A stretch of DNA of 64,000 bases from Effrenium voratum (GCA_963377175.1 CAUJNA010003799.1:117501-181500), one strand, 5' to 3'. Positions 39,166 to 50,139 are shown, counted from the stretch's first letter. Notes: a model not told the origin generated them from the letters alone. Translations and numbers: made by a program.

Positions 39166-40140
39166 AGCCGGAGCAAAAAGCTGCGGAAACGCCTGTGGCT
39201 GGGCGGTGAGCAGGCCAGCCAAGACCCCCAGCTCTTGCAGGACAATGGCATTACTACGGTTTTGCCTGCGGCCCGCAAGTCGGGGCCGCCTGAGACGCTC
39301 AGCCTGAGCGTCTACAAGCACACAGACGGCACCGCCTTAGCAAACGGCGACGCCAGCTTGGAGTTCTTGCTGGTCTCCGACCAGGTTTTGGAGCGTCTGG
39401 CTAGCGGGGAAGGCGTTTTGGTTTGCTGCAAAGATGGGGCGCGCAAGTCAGCAACCTTGGCTACCATTCTGGTCATGCGCTACACCGGGTGGGACGCCAA
39501 GCAGGCAGAGAACTATGTTTCGACCCTCCGAAACATCGTCTGCCTGAGCAGCGTGCCAGCGCCCAGCTCTGAGAGGCGCAGCCCGAAGCGGCCAGTCGAC
39601 TTCTTGGCGGAGAACCAGGGCAAGATCTTGCAGGGCGCACGGGGGCTTCCAGCTTGCGTTGTGCTGACGCCTGTGAGCTTCAGGAAGAAGGCACTGGAGC
39701 TGGACTTCGAGACGCTCGGCATTAAGCCCAAGATGAAGCGCTCGAAGCACAGGCCTCTGGCCAAGTTGTCTGGCACTTCATCATTCGAGCTGGTGGATGC
39801 GACTTCCGGGGATGGCGGCTTCTCCACCGTGTCAAGCCAGAGCGTGAACAGCAGCAGCATGGAGTCGGAGGAATCCAAGGCTAGCGCCCTCAAGCGCATG
39901 CGCCCCAGCGAGCCCAAGACGCCGCCTCTGGAGTTCAACGTCGTGGACGACGAGTACGGCACCAGGGAGGCCAGGGCTGTGGTCCTTGCAATTTTTCAGG
40001 CAGGCTTGGCTAGCCTGCCTTGGAGGGCGCCCAGGGCCACGCCACAAGAAGAAGAAGAAGACGGCCTTGCTGTGGCCATGGCTGCACTGGCCAAGTTGGA
40101 AGGGCGCGACTTTGCCAGCGAGGATGATGCTTCTGATTGA
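39166..40140 (+). CDS. Dual-specificity-phosphatase-like protein, C-terminal exon, altered P-loop
   Basis: Open from just after an in-frame TGA (39163-39165) to TGA at 40138-40140, 324 codons; no ATG early on, so an upstream exon is needed. The opening LRKRLWLGGEQASQDPQLLQ then DNGITTVL matches the start of dual-specificity phosphatase domains. The signature loop reads VLVCCKDGARKSAT where the family has VxVHCxxGxxRS. The Cys (39427) is kept, but His before it is Cys, and Arg at C+6 is Lys, with an Arg one residue early. GWDAKQAENYVSTLRN fits the final helices. The remaining 200 residues are Ser/Lys-rich, ending in an acidic tail (EGRDFASEDDASD). A weak enzyme or a pseudophosphatase is likely. 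Confidence 0.65.
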   Translation, partial: SRSKKLRKRLWLGGEQASQDPQLLQDNGITTVLPAARKSGPPETLSLSVYKHTDGTALANGDASLEFLLVSDQVLERLASGEGVLVCCKDGARKSATLATILVMRYTGWDAKQAENYVSTLRNIVCLSSVPAPSSERRSPKRPVDFLAENQGKILQGARGLPACVVLTPVSFRKKALELDFETLGIKPKMKRSKHRPLAKLSGTSSFELVDATSGDGGFSTVSSQSVNSSSMESEESKASALKRMRPSEPKTPPLEFNVVDDEYGTREARAVVLAIFQAGLASLPWRAPRATPQEEEEDGLAVAMAALAKLEGRDFASEDDASD

Positions 40141-40639
40141 GCAGGGTCCTCCGGCCAAGGTTTTGCGCGCCAGGGCAACAGGCTCGTCCTGGCGTAGTGC
40201 TGCCGGATTCGATGGCCCCCGCAATCCCCCGCACGAGGAAAAGAGTCTGCCGCAGCTTGCTTCAGGGCGCCATGTCAAACAGGTTGCTTGAAATGCGCCG
40301 TGATTCAGTTAGCTCAGAAGTATGTTGAACTGTTTGAGGGAAAGGTTTTGTAGTGTTATTTCTTGCACCTTTACCTTTTCTGGAACCTATTTAATATGTG
40401 TTTCGCCCTTACTCGCAGGTTGTATTCAATATTACAAAGAAGAAAAAGCCCAAGAAACAATGATGGTGATGACGTTGTGGCTTGCTACAAAAAACCATTC
40501 AGAATATGACAAACAATTTTTGGAAATACCTTCAACATTAAAACATTTATTAAAACACTTTTGAAAATTTTTTGAGTCTGCCGGGCCCCTCCAGACATCA
40601 GAGGTTTTAAATCCGTTCAACATATGCTCTCCTATGGGG
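40141..40639. other. 3' flank of the phosphatase-like gene
   Basis: GC-rich to about 40320, then AT-rich. No exon seen. Confidence 0.4.
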
Positions 40640-40789
40640 GGAAGGAAGGAAGGAAGGAAGGAAGGAAGGAAGGAAGGAAGGAAGGAAGGAAGGAAGGAAG
40701 GAAGGAAGGAAGGAAGGAAGGAAGGAAGGAAGGAAGGAAAGGAAGGAAGGAAGGAAGGAAGGAAGGAAGGAAGGAAGGAAGGAAGGAAC
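40640..40789. repeat. (GGAA)n tetranucleotide array
   Basis: About 150 bp of GGAA with one GAAAGG interruption near 40738. Open frames here (GRKE and FLPS repeats) are artefacts of the repeat. Confidence 0.95.
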
Positions 40790-40808
40790 CCCCGCCCCCA
40801 ACCACCCC

Positions 40809-41143
40809 GCTGATTTGTAGAAGGTTGACAGTGATTAACGCACCCTTTGCTGAATCATCACTTCCTCGATCATCATCACCCTTTGTTGAATCATCACTTC
40901 TTCGAGCATCATGGGGGGGCTGCCGCCCCCCCAACCCCCCCCCGCTGATTTTCAGAATGTTTACAGAGATTACCGCGCCCTTTGCTGAATCATCACTTCT
41001 TCGATCATCACCACCCTTTGTTGAATCATCTCTTCTTCGGACATCAGGGGGGGCTGCCGCCCCCCCCAACCCCCCCGCTGATTTTCAGAATGTACACAAA
41101 GCTTAACGCACCCTTTGCTGAATCATCACTTCCTCGATCATCA
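40809..41143. repeat. 134-bp tandem repeat, 2.5 copies
   Basis: Units start at GCTGATTT at 40809, 40944 and 41077. Each has two near-copies of CCCTTTGCTGAATCATCACTT and a GGGGGGGCTGCCGCCCCCCC hairpin. Units 1 and 2 are complete; the third stops at the CTTT array. Confidence 0.9.
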
Positions 41144-41215
41144 CTCTCTTTCTTTCTTTCTTTCTTTCTTTCTTTGTTTCTTTCTTTCTTTCTCGCTCTC
41201 TCCTTCTCTCTCTGT
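41144..41215. repeat. (CTTT)n and CT-rich array
   Basis: CTTT repeats with one GTTT, running into CTCGCTCTCTCC. Confidence 0.9.
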
Positions 41216-41267
41216 TTTCTCCCTTTTTCTTCATGTTTATATCTCTGTATATTTTTCTTCACTGCTT

Positions 41268-41510
41268 GCGAAAATGCTGCGCCTGCGTCAAACGCACCGC
41301 GCCTTGCGAAAGTGCTGCGCCTGCCACAAAATCTGTACCTGACCTTGCGGAAGTGCTGCGCCTGCCGCGAAATCTGTACCGCACCTTGCGAAAGTGCTGC
41401 GCCTGCCGCGATATCTGCACCTGACCTGCGAAAGCATTGCGCCTACCTTGCGAAAGTGCCGCGCCTGCCACGAAATCTGTGCCTGACCTTGCGAAAGTGC
41501 GCCACGAAAT
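41268..41510. repeat. 41-bp tandem repeat
   Basis: About six imperfect units of CCTTGCGAAAGTGCTGCGCC followed by TGCCGCGAAATCTGTACC. Spacing between units is 41 bp where intact (41343 to 41384). Confidence 0.85.
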
Positions 41511-41539
41511 GAAGAAGTTTTTTTTAATCCATAAAAAGT

Positions 41540-41702
41540 TGTTTTTTGATCCTCTGATTTTTCATTTGTAATAGTAAATCAATGAGAATAAGTTTTTTGA
41601 TGCCTAATAAGTTTTGTTTTGATCCCTCACCCCCTTTGCGAGGCTTGAACCTGGGGCCCGAAACGCTCCCGGGTGGTAATCGAGCCAGGCTTTCGCACAC
41701 TA
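41540..41702 (-). repeat. SINE-like unit, reverse copy
   Basis: On the minus strand: a head with a B-box-like GGTTCAAGCCT and a possible D-arm GGCTCGATTACC...GGAGC, then GGATCAAAACAAAACTTATT and AGGCATCAAAAAACTTATT, the same tail as at 36.9 kb. A full tRNA cloverleaf cannot be drawn. tRNA-derived origin is a guess. Confidence 0.35.
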
Positions 41703-42776
41703 CCTTGGCTTGGGAAGCCCACTCAAGAGATTGCATGTTCCCGGCCCCGGCAAGACATGCACAGAGGCCGTGCACGCGCTCGGAGTTTTTTGTTGCTTTG
41801 AGTTTGTAGCCGCGCGCCACGCCGATCATTCCTCCAGAAAGTGTTTGAGTGGTTTGGGACCGAAGAATGGGTGATGCAAAAGGGGTCAGCCTGCACCCCT
41901 CACTTTCCATGGCTGGTCGTTGGTATGACCCGACCTTTTGGAAGCAAGTTGTTTTTCCATTGAACCTCCAAAGGTTAGAACTTGTGCTCATGGGGCAGGT
42001 TCCCCAAATCAAAGTGGCTTAGGGGAAACCAAACAGTCTGGACCAATCCACTTAACATCTCCTTTTAAGAAACCACTTTTGGTAGATCCTCCTGTAATTT
42101 TGCAGAGTAAGTAGCTCCTTGTTAATTTGCAGGGGGGGTAAATGACTGCTGGCGATCTACGCTTGCCGCAATTGTGGCAATGTTCCGCTTTGGCCCATGC
42201 GAGCTCACTTTGAGCTCGAGACAGCTGTTCGATACGGCGAGGCCCGTTTCTTTTGCCTTTTCTTCAAAAGGCCCTTCAGGGCCTCCAAAGTAGTTGGCTT
42301 CTTTTTTTTAGTGATCAACGGACAGAGGGCCCCAAGCTTCTTGCTTTCTCATGGGTGCGCAAGAAGCATTCCGACATTTTGGACATGGTTCATTTGCGTG
42401 TCTGCCTTTTTTGAGGGAACCTGTTTGCATTGTCACAAGGGAATCCAATGCAATTCGCCCTTCTTGGGTTTCCTATTTAGAGACACCGTTTCGAGGGTGG
42501 GACACCTTTGTGACGCCCCTTCAACGTGTGAAGCTCAACTTCGGGTCCAAAGTTACACCGGACGGCGTGTGGTCATTCTTTCCGTCGAACCCGCCAGATC
42601 ATGGTTGTTGTTGGGAAACATGTTACATTCTTGCTTATTGTGGTTTAGCGGGAAATCCCCACTTAACTGCTAAAGTTTAAGTTTTTGCTCCCCTTCCAAC
42701 TTCAACCAAGAATTTCTTTACGTCGAACCCCGCCAAATGGTTGGTCTGATTCTGGTTTTCGTTTATTGTGCCCGGA
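41703..42776. other. Non-coding tract
   Basis: Mixed composition. A diverged family D-like block (AACTGCTAAAGTTTAAGTTT) lies near 42665-42690. No exon called. Confidence 0.4.
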
Positions 42777-42886
42777 CGCCGCCCACTCTGGCGGCACACG
42801 TGCGACAGGCGCGCTACAGCGTTTTCATGCTGGAGGATGAGGCGGCTTGGTGCAGGCATGCAAAGTCTCACGGAAATCGAGGATCT
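42777..42886 (+). CDS. Possible exon
   Basis: Frame TLAAHVRQARYSVFMLEDEA then AWCRHAKSHGN, GC-ending codons. No clear acceptor. No family recognised. Confidence 0.35.
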
Positions 42887-43894
42887 CTTGTTACACTTGC
42901 TGTTCAATGGGTTCCCATTTTTCATTTCTTTGTTTTAACCCGTTTTTTCCTCCCCCCCCCGATGGCTGACAGCTACAGGGGCTCGATCTTGAAGTAGAGA
43001 GGGGCGAGCGTGCAACCGTTTTGGTTCGGAGCTGTTTCGCTGCTTGGAAGGAGGGGACCCATGAAGCATGGTGAGCGTGCCGTTGTTGCGCTCCTTGGGC
43101 CTTCCCAAGGAGTTTTGGCTGTGGGTCAAAACCCTGAACCCCTGGTGAACATCAAACTAGGTGGCAAATGGATGTTCATCCACCCCAAAATGGAGCCATA
43201 GGTTATGCCCCATGGTCATTTGGAGCACTGTGGAAAGCCAGACACCTATCAAAAGAGAGAGGTGAGACACGGTCGTCAAGCACTTTCTCCATTTTGACGC
43301 CCTGCACTCGACCCAATGTCAGGTCCATGCTCATTGCCAGACTTCGCTGACATGTTTGCCCAGCTTTCCTTCATGTCCGCCTTTGACCAACACGGGTCAA
43401 CTTAGGCTGAAGCCTGGCCAAGGTTGATAAGACGCATCTTGGTTGCCCTTCCGTTTGCCTTAAAAAATGTTTGTGTGTTCCGCTGCAGGTTTTTTCAAGG
43501 CCATCTATCATGGTTCTAAAAAGGGTTCTAATTCTGTCCAATTGTGTAGTGGCCCCACGAACAATGAAAAAGGGCTCCAATTTTTTCTCCGGCAAAGGCA
43601 ACTGGGAGTTGGTACCGAGATGTGGGGGGTGGTTTCAACGGGAATTTCATAGGAACCTGATGTGCATGCTTGCTCACATTCATGCAGATTTGCATCCCTA
43701 TAAGGGAATAGCGAGTCTTGTCCAAATTATGCTGAGCGATTCCGCTCTTTATGGGTTTTCTTTCTTGGGGCAGTTTTTCAGCGGCGAACCGGGCCTTGGG
43801 CTTTTTCGAGGGGCCTCGCGGTGCGATTTTTTTGGGACGTGTTGGAAGCGTTGGGCGCAGGGCGGGCGGGACCTCTGAATATGGCCAGTTTTCT
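42887..43894. other. Non-coding tract
   Basis: Poly-C near 42950; otherwise featureless to me. Confidence 0.4.
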
Positions 43895-43995
43895 TGGTGG
43901 CTGCCAGCCATCCCCTTGGCTTCTTAGCTTCTTAGTAGTGTTTCGTGGGGACTTCCATTAAACCCACTAAAAGTTGAACTTTGCACGGGGAATGT
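43895..43995 (+). repeat. Dispersed repeat, family D2
   Basis: TGGTGGCTGCCAGCCATCCC, TTAGTAGTGTTTCGTGG, CCATTAAACCCACTAAAAGTT and GGACAGCCCGG in the D2 order. Confidence 0.6.
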
Positions 43996-44041
43996 TAGGA
44001 CAGCCCGGTTTTTACCCAGAGAGCAGAACACCTTCTTGTCC

Positions 44042-44175
44042 CCGTTCCCGGGATTGATCCGCGCGCTATGGCGATCCGGGTGCGAGCAGGATATGCTGAA
44101 CGTGGGGCTTTGGCGCGACCTTGCCACCAAGGCGGGCACTTTCTTGCAGCGTGTGCAAGCTGCAAGCTGTGTGGG
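44042..44175 (+). CDS. Exon-like island, product unknown
   Basis: Frame FPGLIRALWRSGCEQDMLNV then GLWRDLATKAGTFLQRVQAA. Amphipathic helical content and GC-ending codons. Two other frames are open, but this one has the most protein-like composition. Borders unclear. Confidence 0.4.
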
Positions 44176-45213
44176 TGTTGTTCTTCCTTTTTTGCCCCAT
44201 TTTTGTTGTGCCAAATAGCCAGCAATGGTTGCTTCCCCACAATGTTGGCATGTTCCTTGGTTCATGAGTTGGGCTGCCAAACGCGCTGCGTGCACAGAGT
44301 TGGTTCCTCCAAGAAGGTACATGGAAGTACATGGATCAGCCATCTCTCTTGCTTGGGGCTATGCGGCACGGAGGGCGGCCACCCCCCCGGGTTCTGGCTC
44401 TTGTGGACGCTGCGCGATTCCTTTTGAACCTGTCGGGCACAAAAGGGGCATAGGGTACATATAAGGCGTACCTGAGACGTTGACGCCTGCGACTTTGAAC
44501 CATGAAGTGTACTCCAGGGAGTCCCATTTTGTTCGTGCGGTTCTTTCCAACCCCGGCGGGAAGGGCTACATCTCACCTAAGTTAAAGCTGCGCGGCTGAA
44601 GGCCTGCAGGGCCAATGATCAACATGCAAATCAATCGGGAAGCTAAGGAGCCCCAAATTTCCACAAACGTCGACCCAGAACTGAGGGTATTTTTTGGCGC
44701 TTGGTTTAAAGAGAAGTTGAAAGGAAATTACTTTTTTGAATGGGGGTCCCCCAAAAGAAGACACACCCAATGGTTTCTTTGAGCGTTCCCTTCAACCTCT
44801 TGGGGTCCCCCAGCTGTTTGAGAGTGCCAAGCTTTAGGTTGCACCCTGGGCGTTGGGTGACCCTCAAAGCTTAGACATCCGTTGCACTTGCGTATCTTTG
44901 CGACCAAAAAGGTTCTACTCAAAGTCCAGGAGCGCAGTGGTGTAGCCAAATATACCCAACCCCCAGTCAAGGCTCCACCCAAACATACCCCCCCCAAAGA
45001 GAAAAAAGGAAAAAGAAAACCGGGAGAGCCCGCCCCCCTCCCCCCTCAAAACAAAGAAAGAGAAGAAACACATAAGAACATCAAACCAGGAGTCACCCCC
45101 CCCCCCCAAAATAAAAACAAAAATACAAATCAAGAGCAGAGAAAAACATAGAACACGAGTCCCCCCCCCCCCTCCAAAAAAAAAAGGAGAGAGAAAACAC
45201 CAACAACCAACAG
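44176..45213. other. Non-coding tract rich in C/A runs
   Basis: 45,000-45,190 is an A/C-rich stretch with CCCCCC-AAAA junctions (about 45102, 45163). On the minus strand it reads as G/T-rich low complexity. Nothing coding. Confidence 0.4.
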
Positions 45214-45302
45214 GAGTGGTGCAAGTTCGACCTGGAGTGGGCCCTCTTCAAGGAGCGCTGGGAGGTGGCCGAGAAGCCGATGAGCGACTCCAAGCCCGGA
45301 GG
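45214..45302 (+). CDS. Exon, product unknown
   Basis: Directly after CAACCAACAG one frame reads EWCKFDLEWALFKERWEVAE then KPMSDSKPGG, with consistently GC-ending codons. A strong short exon by composition. No family recognised. Confidence 0.5.
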
Positions 45303-46204
45303 CCCAAGACCTCCACCCCATGGCCTGGGAAAAAGCGGCTGCTTGGGTCTGCTACTTGGGGGGGGGCGGGGCGGGGGGCTCCCCTCCCTTTTTCTTGTTG
45401 TGGTTTTAAAGGGGGTCCCCTTGGTTTTAAAGGGAGTCCCCTTTTTGGAGGTGGTGCATTTGTTGTTTGTGTGTGTGTGTGTTTTGTTTTATTCTTCTTG
45501 TTTTTTTCGTGGTTTCAAAGGGAGACTAAAAGGACACCCGACATTTTGGGGTTGCCTGAAAAAGAACGTTTGGCTGGATATTCAGATTTGAACTCTTTGG
45601 GACATTTTGTTATTTATTTTCTTCTCACTCAACGCTCGTCTTCCGGTGTCTCTACCACAGCCAAGCAAAATGCTTCTGTTAATTGCATAGGGGTTGGGCC
45701 GCGCAGAAGACACACCTGGGCCTGTTGGACCTCTATTTTCTGCCTTTTGGCGAAAGTCTCCAAGAGCAGGTGCGAAAAAGCAGGTCTCCACACTCCTGAG
45801 GAGCTTGCGGACTTTAAACTTTGTGTGGGTTTGGAGCACTGCAGTGTCAGAGAGGTCACTTTTTTGCCAACTGGGGTGTGATGGTTTCCACTTAGGGCGC
45901 GGTGGGCATGCTGGTTTTAGGCTGCCATTGTTTTTTTGTGATAGCTAGGTTGGGTTCAGAATCTTTGGGTCACACGCAGCCCCATTGGCCCGGGAGAACC
46001 GGCAAGGCCGCCTTGCGGGCAGTGGCTTCAATCCACTGAAACTCACGATCGTGGGGTTTCTTTGGGCAAAAAGGGGGTTGGCCAATACATAAAACTGGGT
46101 GAATTGTAACGACCTCACACGACCTCACCCCAAATTGTAGAGCCCCCTAACCACCTTATTTCAGGTTGGTGAAATATTAATAATTCACCCAGGGTTTTCA
46201 CCTG
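45303..46204. other. Non-coding tract
   Basis: G-run at about 45358, (GT)n at 45463-45483, T-rich 45485-45510. No exon. Confidence 0.4.
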
Positions 46205-46372
46205 TGGAACATCCGTTGGACTTGCAGCCGGCCGGCATTATTGAGGGTCCAGGTTCCAGAGGTCAGCTCAGCTGGGTCAGCATTCTTCAGGTTTCCGGCC
46301 GCTTCTTTTCGGCGGTCTGGCCATCTCTGCAGAACTTGGGGGCCAAGCATCAGCCCGCTGAACACGTGTCAG
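46205..46372 (+). CDS. Possible exon
   Basis: Frame EHPLDLQPAGIIEGPGSRGQ then VSILQVSGRFFSAVWPSLQN up to GTGTCAG|GTATTG. The acceptor is unclear. Confidence 0.35.
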
Positions 46373-47605
46373 GTATTGTGTGCGGGAAATGGTGCAGCTG
46401 TGTCTTTGTCCATGTCTTTTTTCTTTTTTTTTAGGGGGGGGGGAAGGAGAAGCCTTTTTTGGCTGTAAAAACGGAGGCCAATGCTTTTTTGGGGCCCCAG
46501 AAAGAAGCTCAGGTGGTATCCGGATGGTGTACCCACAGTCTACCTCTCCATGCACAACACCAAGCAGTTTGCCGCGGGCCTAGCCTTCCGAGTGACGTCT
46601 GGAGGTGGTTCAGGTTGCTTCGAAATCGCACCTTCCAACCTTCGTTTTCTTTAGGAATCGCACCTTCCAACATGGCTTCCGTTTCTTTTTTGTTTGTTTC
46701 CCCGAAAAAAAAAAATACACAAAAAGGGTACCGAGACACAGCCAGATCTGGGAGGTGCGTCCTTTTTTTGATATTTCTGTTTGGTTGTTTAAGGGAAAGC
46801 CAAGAGGAACACGCACCACAATTTTGTTGGGCATGACAGAACAGACAGACCAAATGGTTTGGGTTCAGCGTCTACTTTTGGATCGATCCCCCATGACCCC
46901 CCCCAACCAAGAAGCTTTATGTCTATTTGGTGGGATCTTTTGGACTTTAGCTTTTTGGGACATGATGGATTTCCGTTGCACCCACAAAAGAAAGCCCTGC
47001 CGTTGCCCCGGGGACTATATCACTGTCAAGAGGGTTCCCTTGGCCAACAGGTGGCAACCTAAATGGGCTGAATGACAGCCAGCTGGGTCTCAAGGCTAAG
47101 TCAACTTTATCGACCACACGGATTCTGGCCAGGGCAATGTATCCTAAGACGACTGTTCAACATTTCTCCCATTGGTGGCAACCACTTTTGAAGGTCCCAA
47201 AAGGCGAACCGAGGCTCGATCTCCGGCTGCTTTTTCGGCAAGCAAGATATGGCCTCTGAGTTTTATCGGGGATCCTGCCGGATTTCCGCTGAGTTTCCAG
47301 GCGCGTGCGGGTAAGTCCCCCTTAAGACGTGGGAGCGCCGCGAAACCGAGCCATGTGGGATATGCCGCAAGAGATAACCAGGCTTGGGGGAGAGGTGTTT
47401 ATTCCAGGAATTCGATGTCTGGTTCCATTTCGTGTTTTCCATCTTCCTGATTGAACAGGGCTCCCTATATTCCTTGGCTAGCATCCAGGAGGGCCCCCCC
47501 CCTTTGGTGGACACTTAGGGTCTATTTTGCAACCTCCTTCTTTTAGGGTATTGGTTTTTTAGGGTATTACAAAATAGACTCTAGGTGTCCGTGGCACGCC
47601 CCCCC
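46373..47605. other. Non-coding tract
   Basis: A diverged family D block lies at about 46925-47020 (GGACTTTAGCTTTTTGGGAC). A short direct repeat (AATCGCACCTTCCAAC, at 46624 and 46656). No exon called. Confidence 0.4.
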
Positions 47606-47770
47606 CCCCCCCGCCGGTTTGAGCGCGATTTGGCTGAGGAGATCACCGATTGGCTGCTCTCGTGGTTTGCGCGGTGCCACCGGTTCACGGCCAAGTGTCA
47701 CGACGCAGGCGCGAGAGGCGCCTCTAGGCGCAAGAGGCAAAGGTGCCTGAGGCGAACGATCGGTCACTGG
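47606..47770 (+). CDS. Exon-like island, basic C-end
   Basis: Frame RRFERDLAEEITDWLLSWFA then RCHRFTAKCHDAGARGASRR. Helix with Trp/Phe followed by a basic tail; GC-ending codons. A poly-C run hides the acceptor. Palindromic GGCGCGAGAGGCGCC-type sequence is part of the exon's end. No family recognised. Confidence 0.45.
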
Positions 47771-48374
47771 CGGCTAAAAAAAAGGGGAAGCCCACGGTCC
47801 CTTCACAAGGCCTTAGAAAAGCCATTTTTTGCCACCCCCCTCCAGCCCCGAAGCCCCCAAGATCAAATTGTTCTGAATTGTCTCTGCCTAATTTTGTCTT
47901 GGGGACATGGGGAACGAGCTCGAGTTCCCCACAACCAGTGCACAAGCCTGGATTCCGCCGTACCCTCACGGGGGAACACGAGATTATTTGACCTTGGCTC
48001 ATAGGCAACTTCTTCCTCTTGAAGGGAATTTCTGCCAGGTTCCAGGTTGCCTCCGTGAGGATATAGTATTGTTGGTGCAATTGGGAAAACATCTGGTGTA
48101 CAACCTTAGGGCCTTAGGGTTCACAATCACAGGTACATGGCCAGCGGTTAAAAATGGAGGGCTTGGCTGGGCGCCAGGTAGCGGGGGGGGGTGTTCTCTA
48201 CGGCGCCAGGCAAGGCGCCGTTGCCCAATTGCCGGGCAGCCTGAAAGCTGCCACAACTCCCCTACATTGTATGTGTGTGCTTTGCATGTTTGCGTGCTTG
48301 TGTGTGTGTGTGGGTGTGTTTTTGAGGTATCATATTGCAGATTTCTTTTGCTGGGGGGAAACCCAAAATGGTTC
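47771..48374. other. Non-coding tract
   Basis: Contains a perfect 8-bp stem ACGGCGCC / GGCGCCGT at about 48200-48221 and a (GT)n run near 48297. No exon. Confidence 0.4.
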
Positions 48375-48485
48375 CCAGCCATCCGGTTCCTTAGCCCTTT
48401 TAGCGTTTTTGGTTGGTTTTGTGGTAGTTTCCCTTTATCCCACAGGTTAAACGTTTAGCAGGGGATCTGAAAACGGACAGCCCAG
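48375..48485 (+). repeat. Dispersed repeat, family D2
   Basis: CCCAGCCATCCGGTTCCTTAGC ... GTGGTAGTTTCCC ... ATCTGAAAACGGACAGCCCAG; the cleanest D2 match to the 62.5 kb copy. Confidence 0.7.
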
Positions 48486-48965
48486 GATAAAAGCAGCTCT
48501 CCAACCCGACACCCATTTCGATTCGAGCGATTGGCACCCCTTGGGTTGTAAATGGTGGGTCCTGAAGATTGTTGGTCTGCGTTGGGCAAGCATGTGTACC
48601 ACCGAGATACTTGGTCCTTGAGAAGTCCAAAGCCATACTCACAACCCGAAGGTCAAAACCACCGCTTTCGAATTCCGCCAGCACCCTTCGGGCACCACTT
48701 CAACCTTGACCTGTTCGGGGAAAATGGGGTGTTTCCAACCACTACTTCAGTAAGTGCTGCACTTTTGGCAGGGGATACCATGCTTTGAGCACCCCGAATG
48801 CACTTTATCACAACAATTCCCCTTGAAAATGAGCCTGATTTAAGTCCGGGTACTCACAGCAAAAGCAACGCCCTAAACCTCAACCACATGAAGCCAAGCC
48901 TAACCCAAGCCCAAGCCAGCCGTACACCGACGTCCCCCCGATTCGAGGCACCGCACGGATCCACC

Positions 48966-49104
48966 CACCGCGGCCACGGTTCGAAGTTCGAGCGTCCGAG
49001 GTCTCGAGGACTCGTCGTCGGAGCGGAAGCTGCGGCGCCGGCCCGGGGAGTACCTGGCGCAGATGCCGGGGAGCCCAGATGCGCAGATCTGCCCGTCAGT
49101 TTGA
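48966..49104 (+). CDS. Possible exon abutting a family B element
   Basis: Frame VRGLEDSSSERKLRRRPGEY then LAQMPGSPDAQICPSV, with TGA at 49102-49104 formed by the base pairs next to the TIR element. The exon probably ends at the element, so the stop may not be used if the element is spliced. Confidence 0.4.
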
Positions 49105-49230
49105 CTAGGTCCCACCAGCGATTGGTGCGAACTTTTGCCGTTTCTTTTTTGGTTGGGAGGTTTTTTCCAACTAAAATAGACTACAGAAAAAAAGGGTATC
49201 CTTATTGTGACCTCTCTACTGGAGGACCAG
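49105..49230 (+). mobile_element. Short TIR element, family B, copy at 49.1 kb
   Basis: CTAGGTCCCACCAGCG at the left, CTACTGGAGGACCAG at the right, TTTGA on both sides (49100-49104, 49231-49235). Directly follows an exon-like frame. Confidence 0.75.
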
Positions 49231-49749
49231 TTTGAGTATTTGTCAAAATAGATCTCCCCATAGAGAACTATGTATGGCATGTGTTGAGCAATCATTTTAA
49301 GAATATAGACACTCATGTTGGGGGATTTGAGACGGCTTTCCACCTGATGGGTCTTAACTTTTGGCTTGAAGCAACTGTTCCCATGCCGGCTGAAGCTCCG
49401 AGGTACCGCATGCCCAAGACCGGGATCCGCGTTTCAGAGAAAAGCCAGTGGGAAAGGGAACTTGCAGGGGTTTCATGAATCAGGGCCAGTGTGGGGTCAC
49501 CCTCCCTTTTGAACCTGGCGGGTCTTTTTATGCATAATCCTTGGCTTCCTTTGGATCCTATGGCCCACCCCTTTTGCTCCTCCCCGACATGGATGTTCCT
49601 CCAAGTTAGTGAGCGATTCGCCGCTTGGCTTTTGCACCAGGTGACCAGCCCACTGAAGGGGGCCACTCGGAAGTGGGTTATGTAACTTGGGGAATCGAAG
49701 ACCCGAGTGATGATCACCCGACTGAAGCTCCAGGTGCTGCTGCTTGCAG
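49231..49749. other. Non-coding tract
   Basis: A long minus-strand frame (49313-50137) overlaps this stretch but lacks exon-like codon use. Confidence 0.4.
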
Positions 49750-49800
49750 CCCCGCCTCGAGAAGTGGATCTACTGGGGCTCGGAGTGGCCGCTCGCTTGA
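49750..49800 (+). CDS. Small terminal exon
   Basis: After GCTGCTTGCAG the frame reads PRLEKWIYWGSEWPLA and stops with TGA at 49798-49800. Very short, but the acceptor and Trp-rich content are good. Confidence 0.4.
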   Translation, partial: PRLEKWIYWGSEWPLA

Positions 49801-50139
49801 ACCAAAAACCGCCAAGAGCTCCGGTTTGGGGGGGTTTGGGGGTTGGGGGTTGGGGGTTGGGAAGGGCAGGGGCAAACCCCCCAGGTGCTGGGGGAAACCG
49901 TTTTTGTTTCTCCTTTTTTCCCCATTTATTGTCTGGGTTCAAATCCCCACACCATTCCAAACCACCCGACCGTTTGCAATTTCCTTTTCCAGCAAGCTGA
50001 TACCGTCTCTGGTTCCGTTTCCAGTTGCTGATGCACGGTGAGCTCCGGTCGCCTCGTTGGTTCAATTTGGCATCACTCAAGTTGGAACACCCCACATGCT
50101 GGCAGATTATTATTTTTTTGGGGGTGACCCCTCCCAAGA

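Noticed and set aside
40607..41106. Frames through the GGAA array
   Set aside because: GRKE/FLPS repeats from a tetranucleotide array, and low-complexity tandem repeats after it.
41635..41702. A tRNA gene on the minus strand
   Set aside because: A B-box-like GGTTCAAGCC is present, but no acceptor or anticodon stem can be formed.
48198..48222. ACGGCGCC/GGCGCCGT stem
   Set aside because: A single perfect palindrome with a different core; no second copy and no context.
49313..50137. 274-codon minus-strand frame
   Set aside because: Codon use unlike the exon islands; a better short plus-strand exon (49750-49800) lies inside it.
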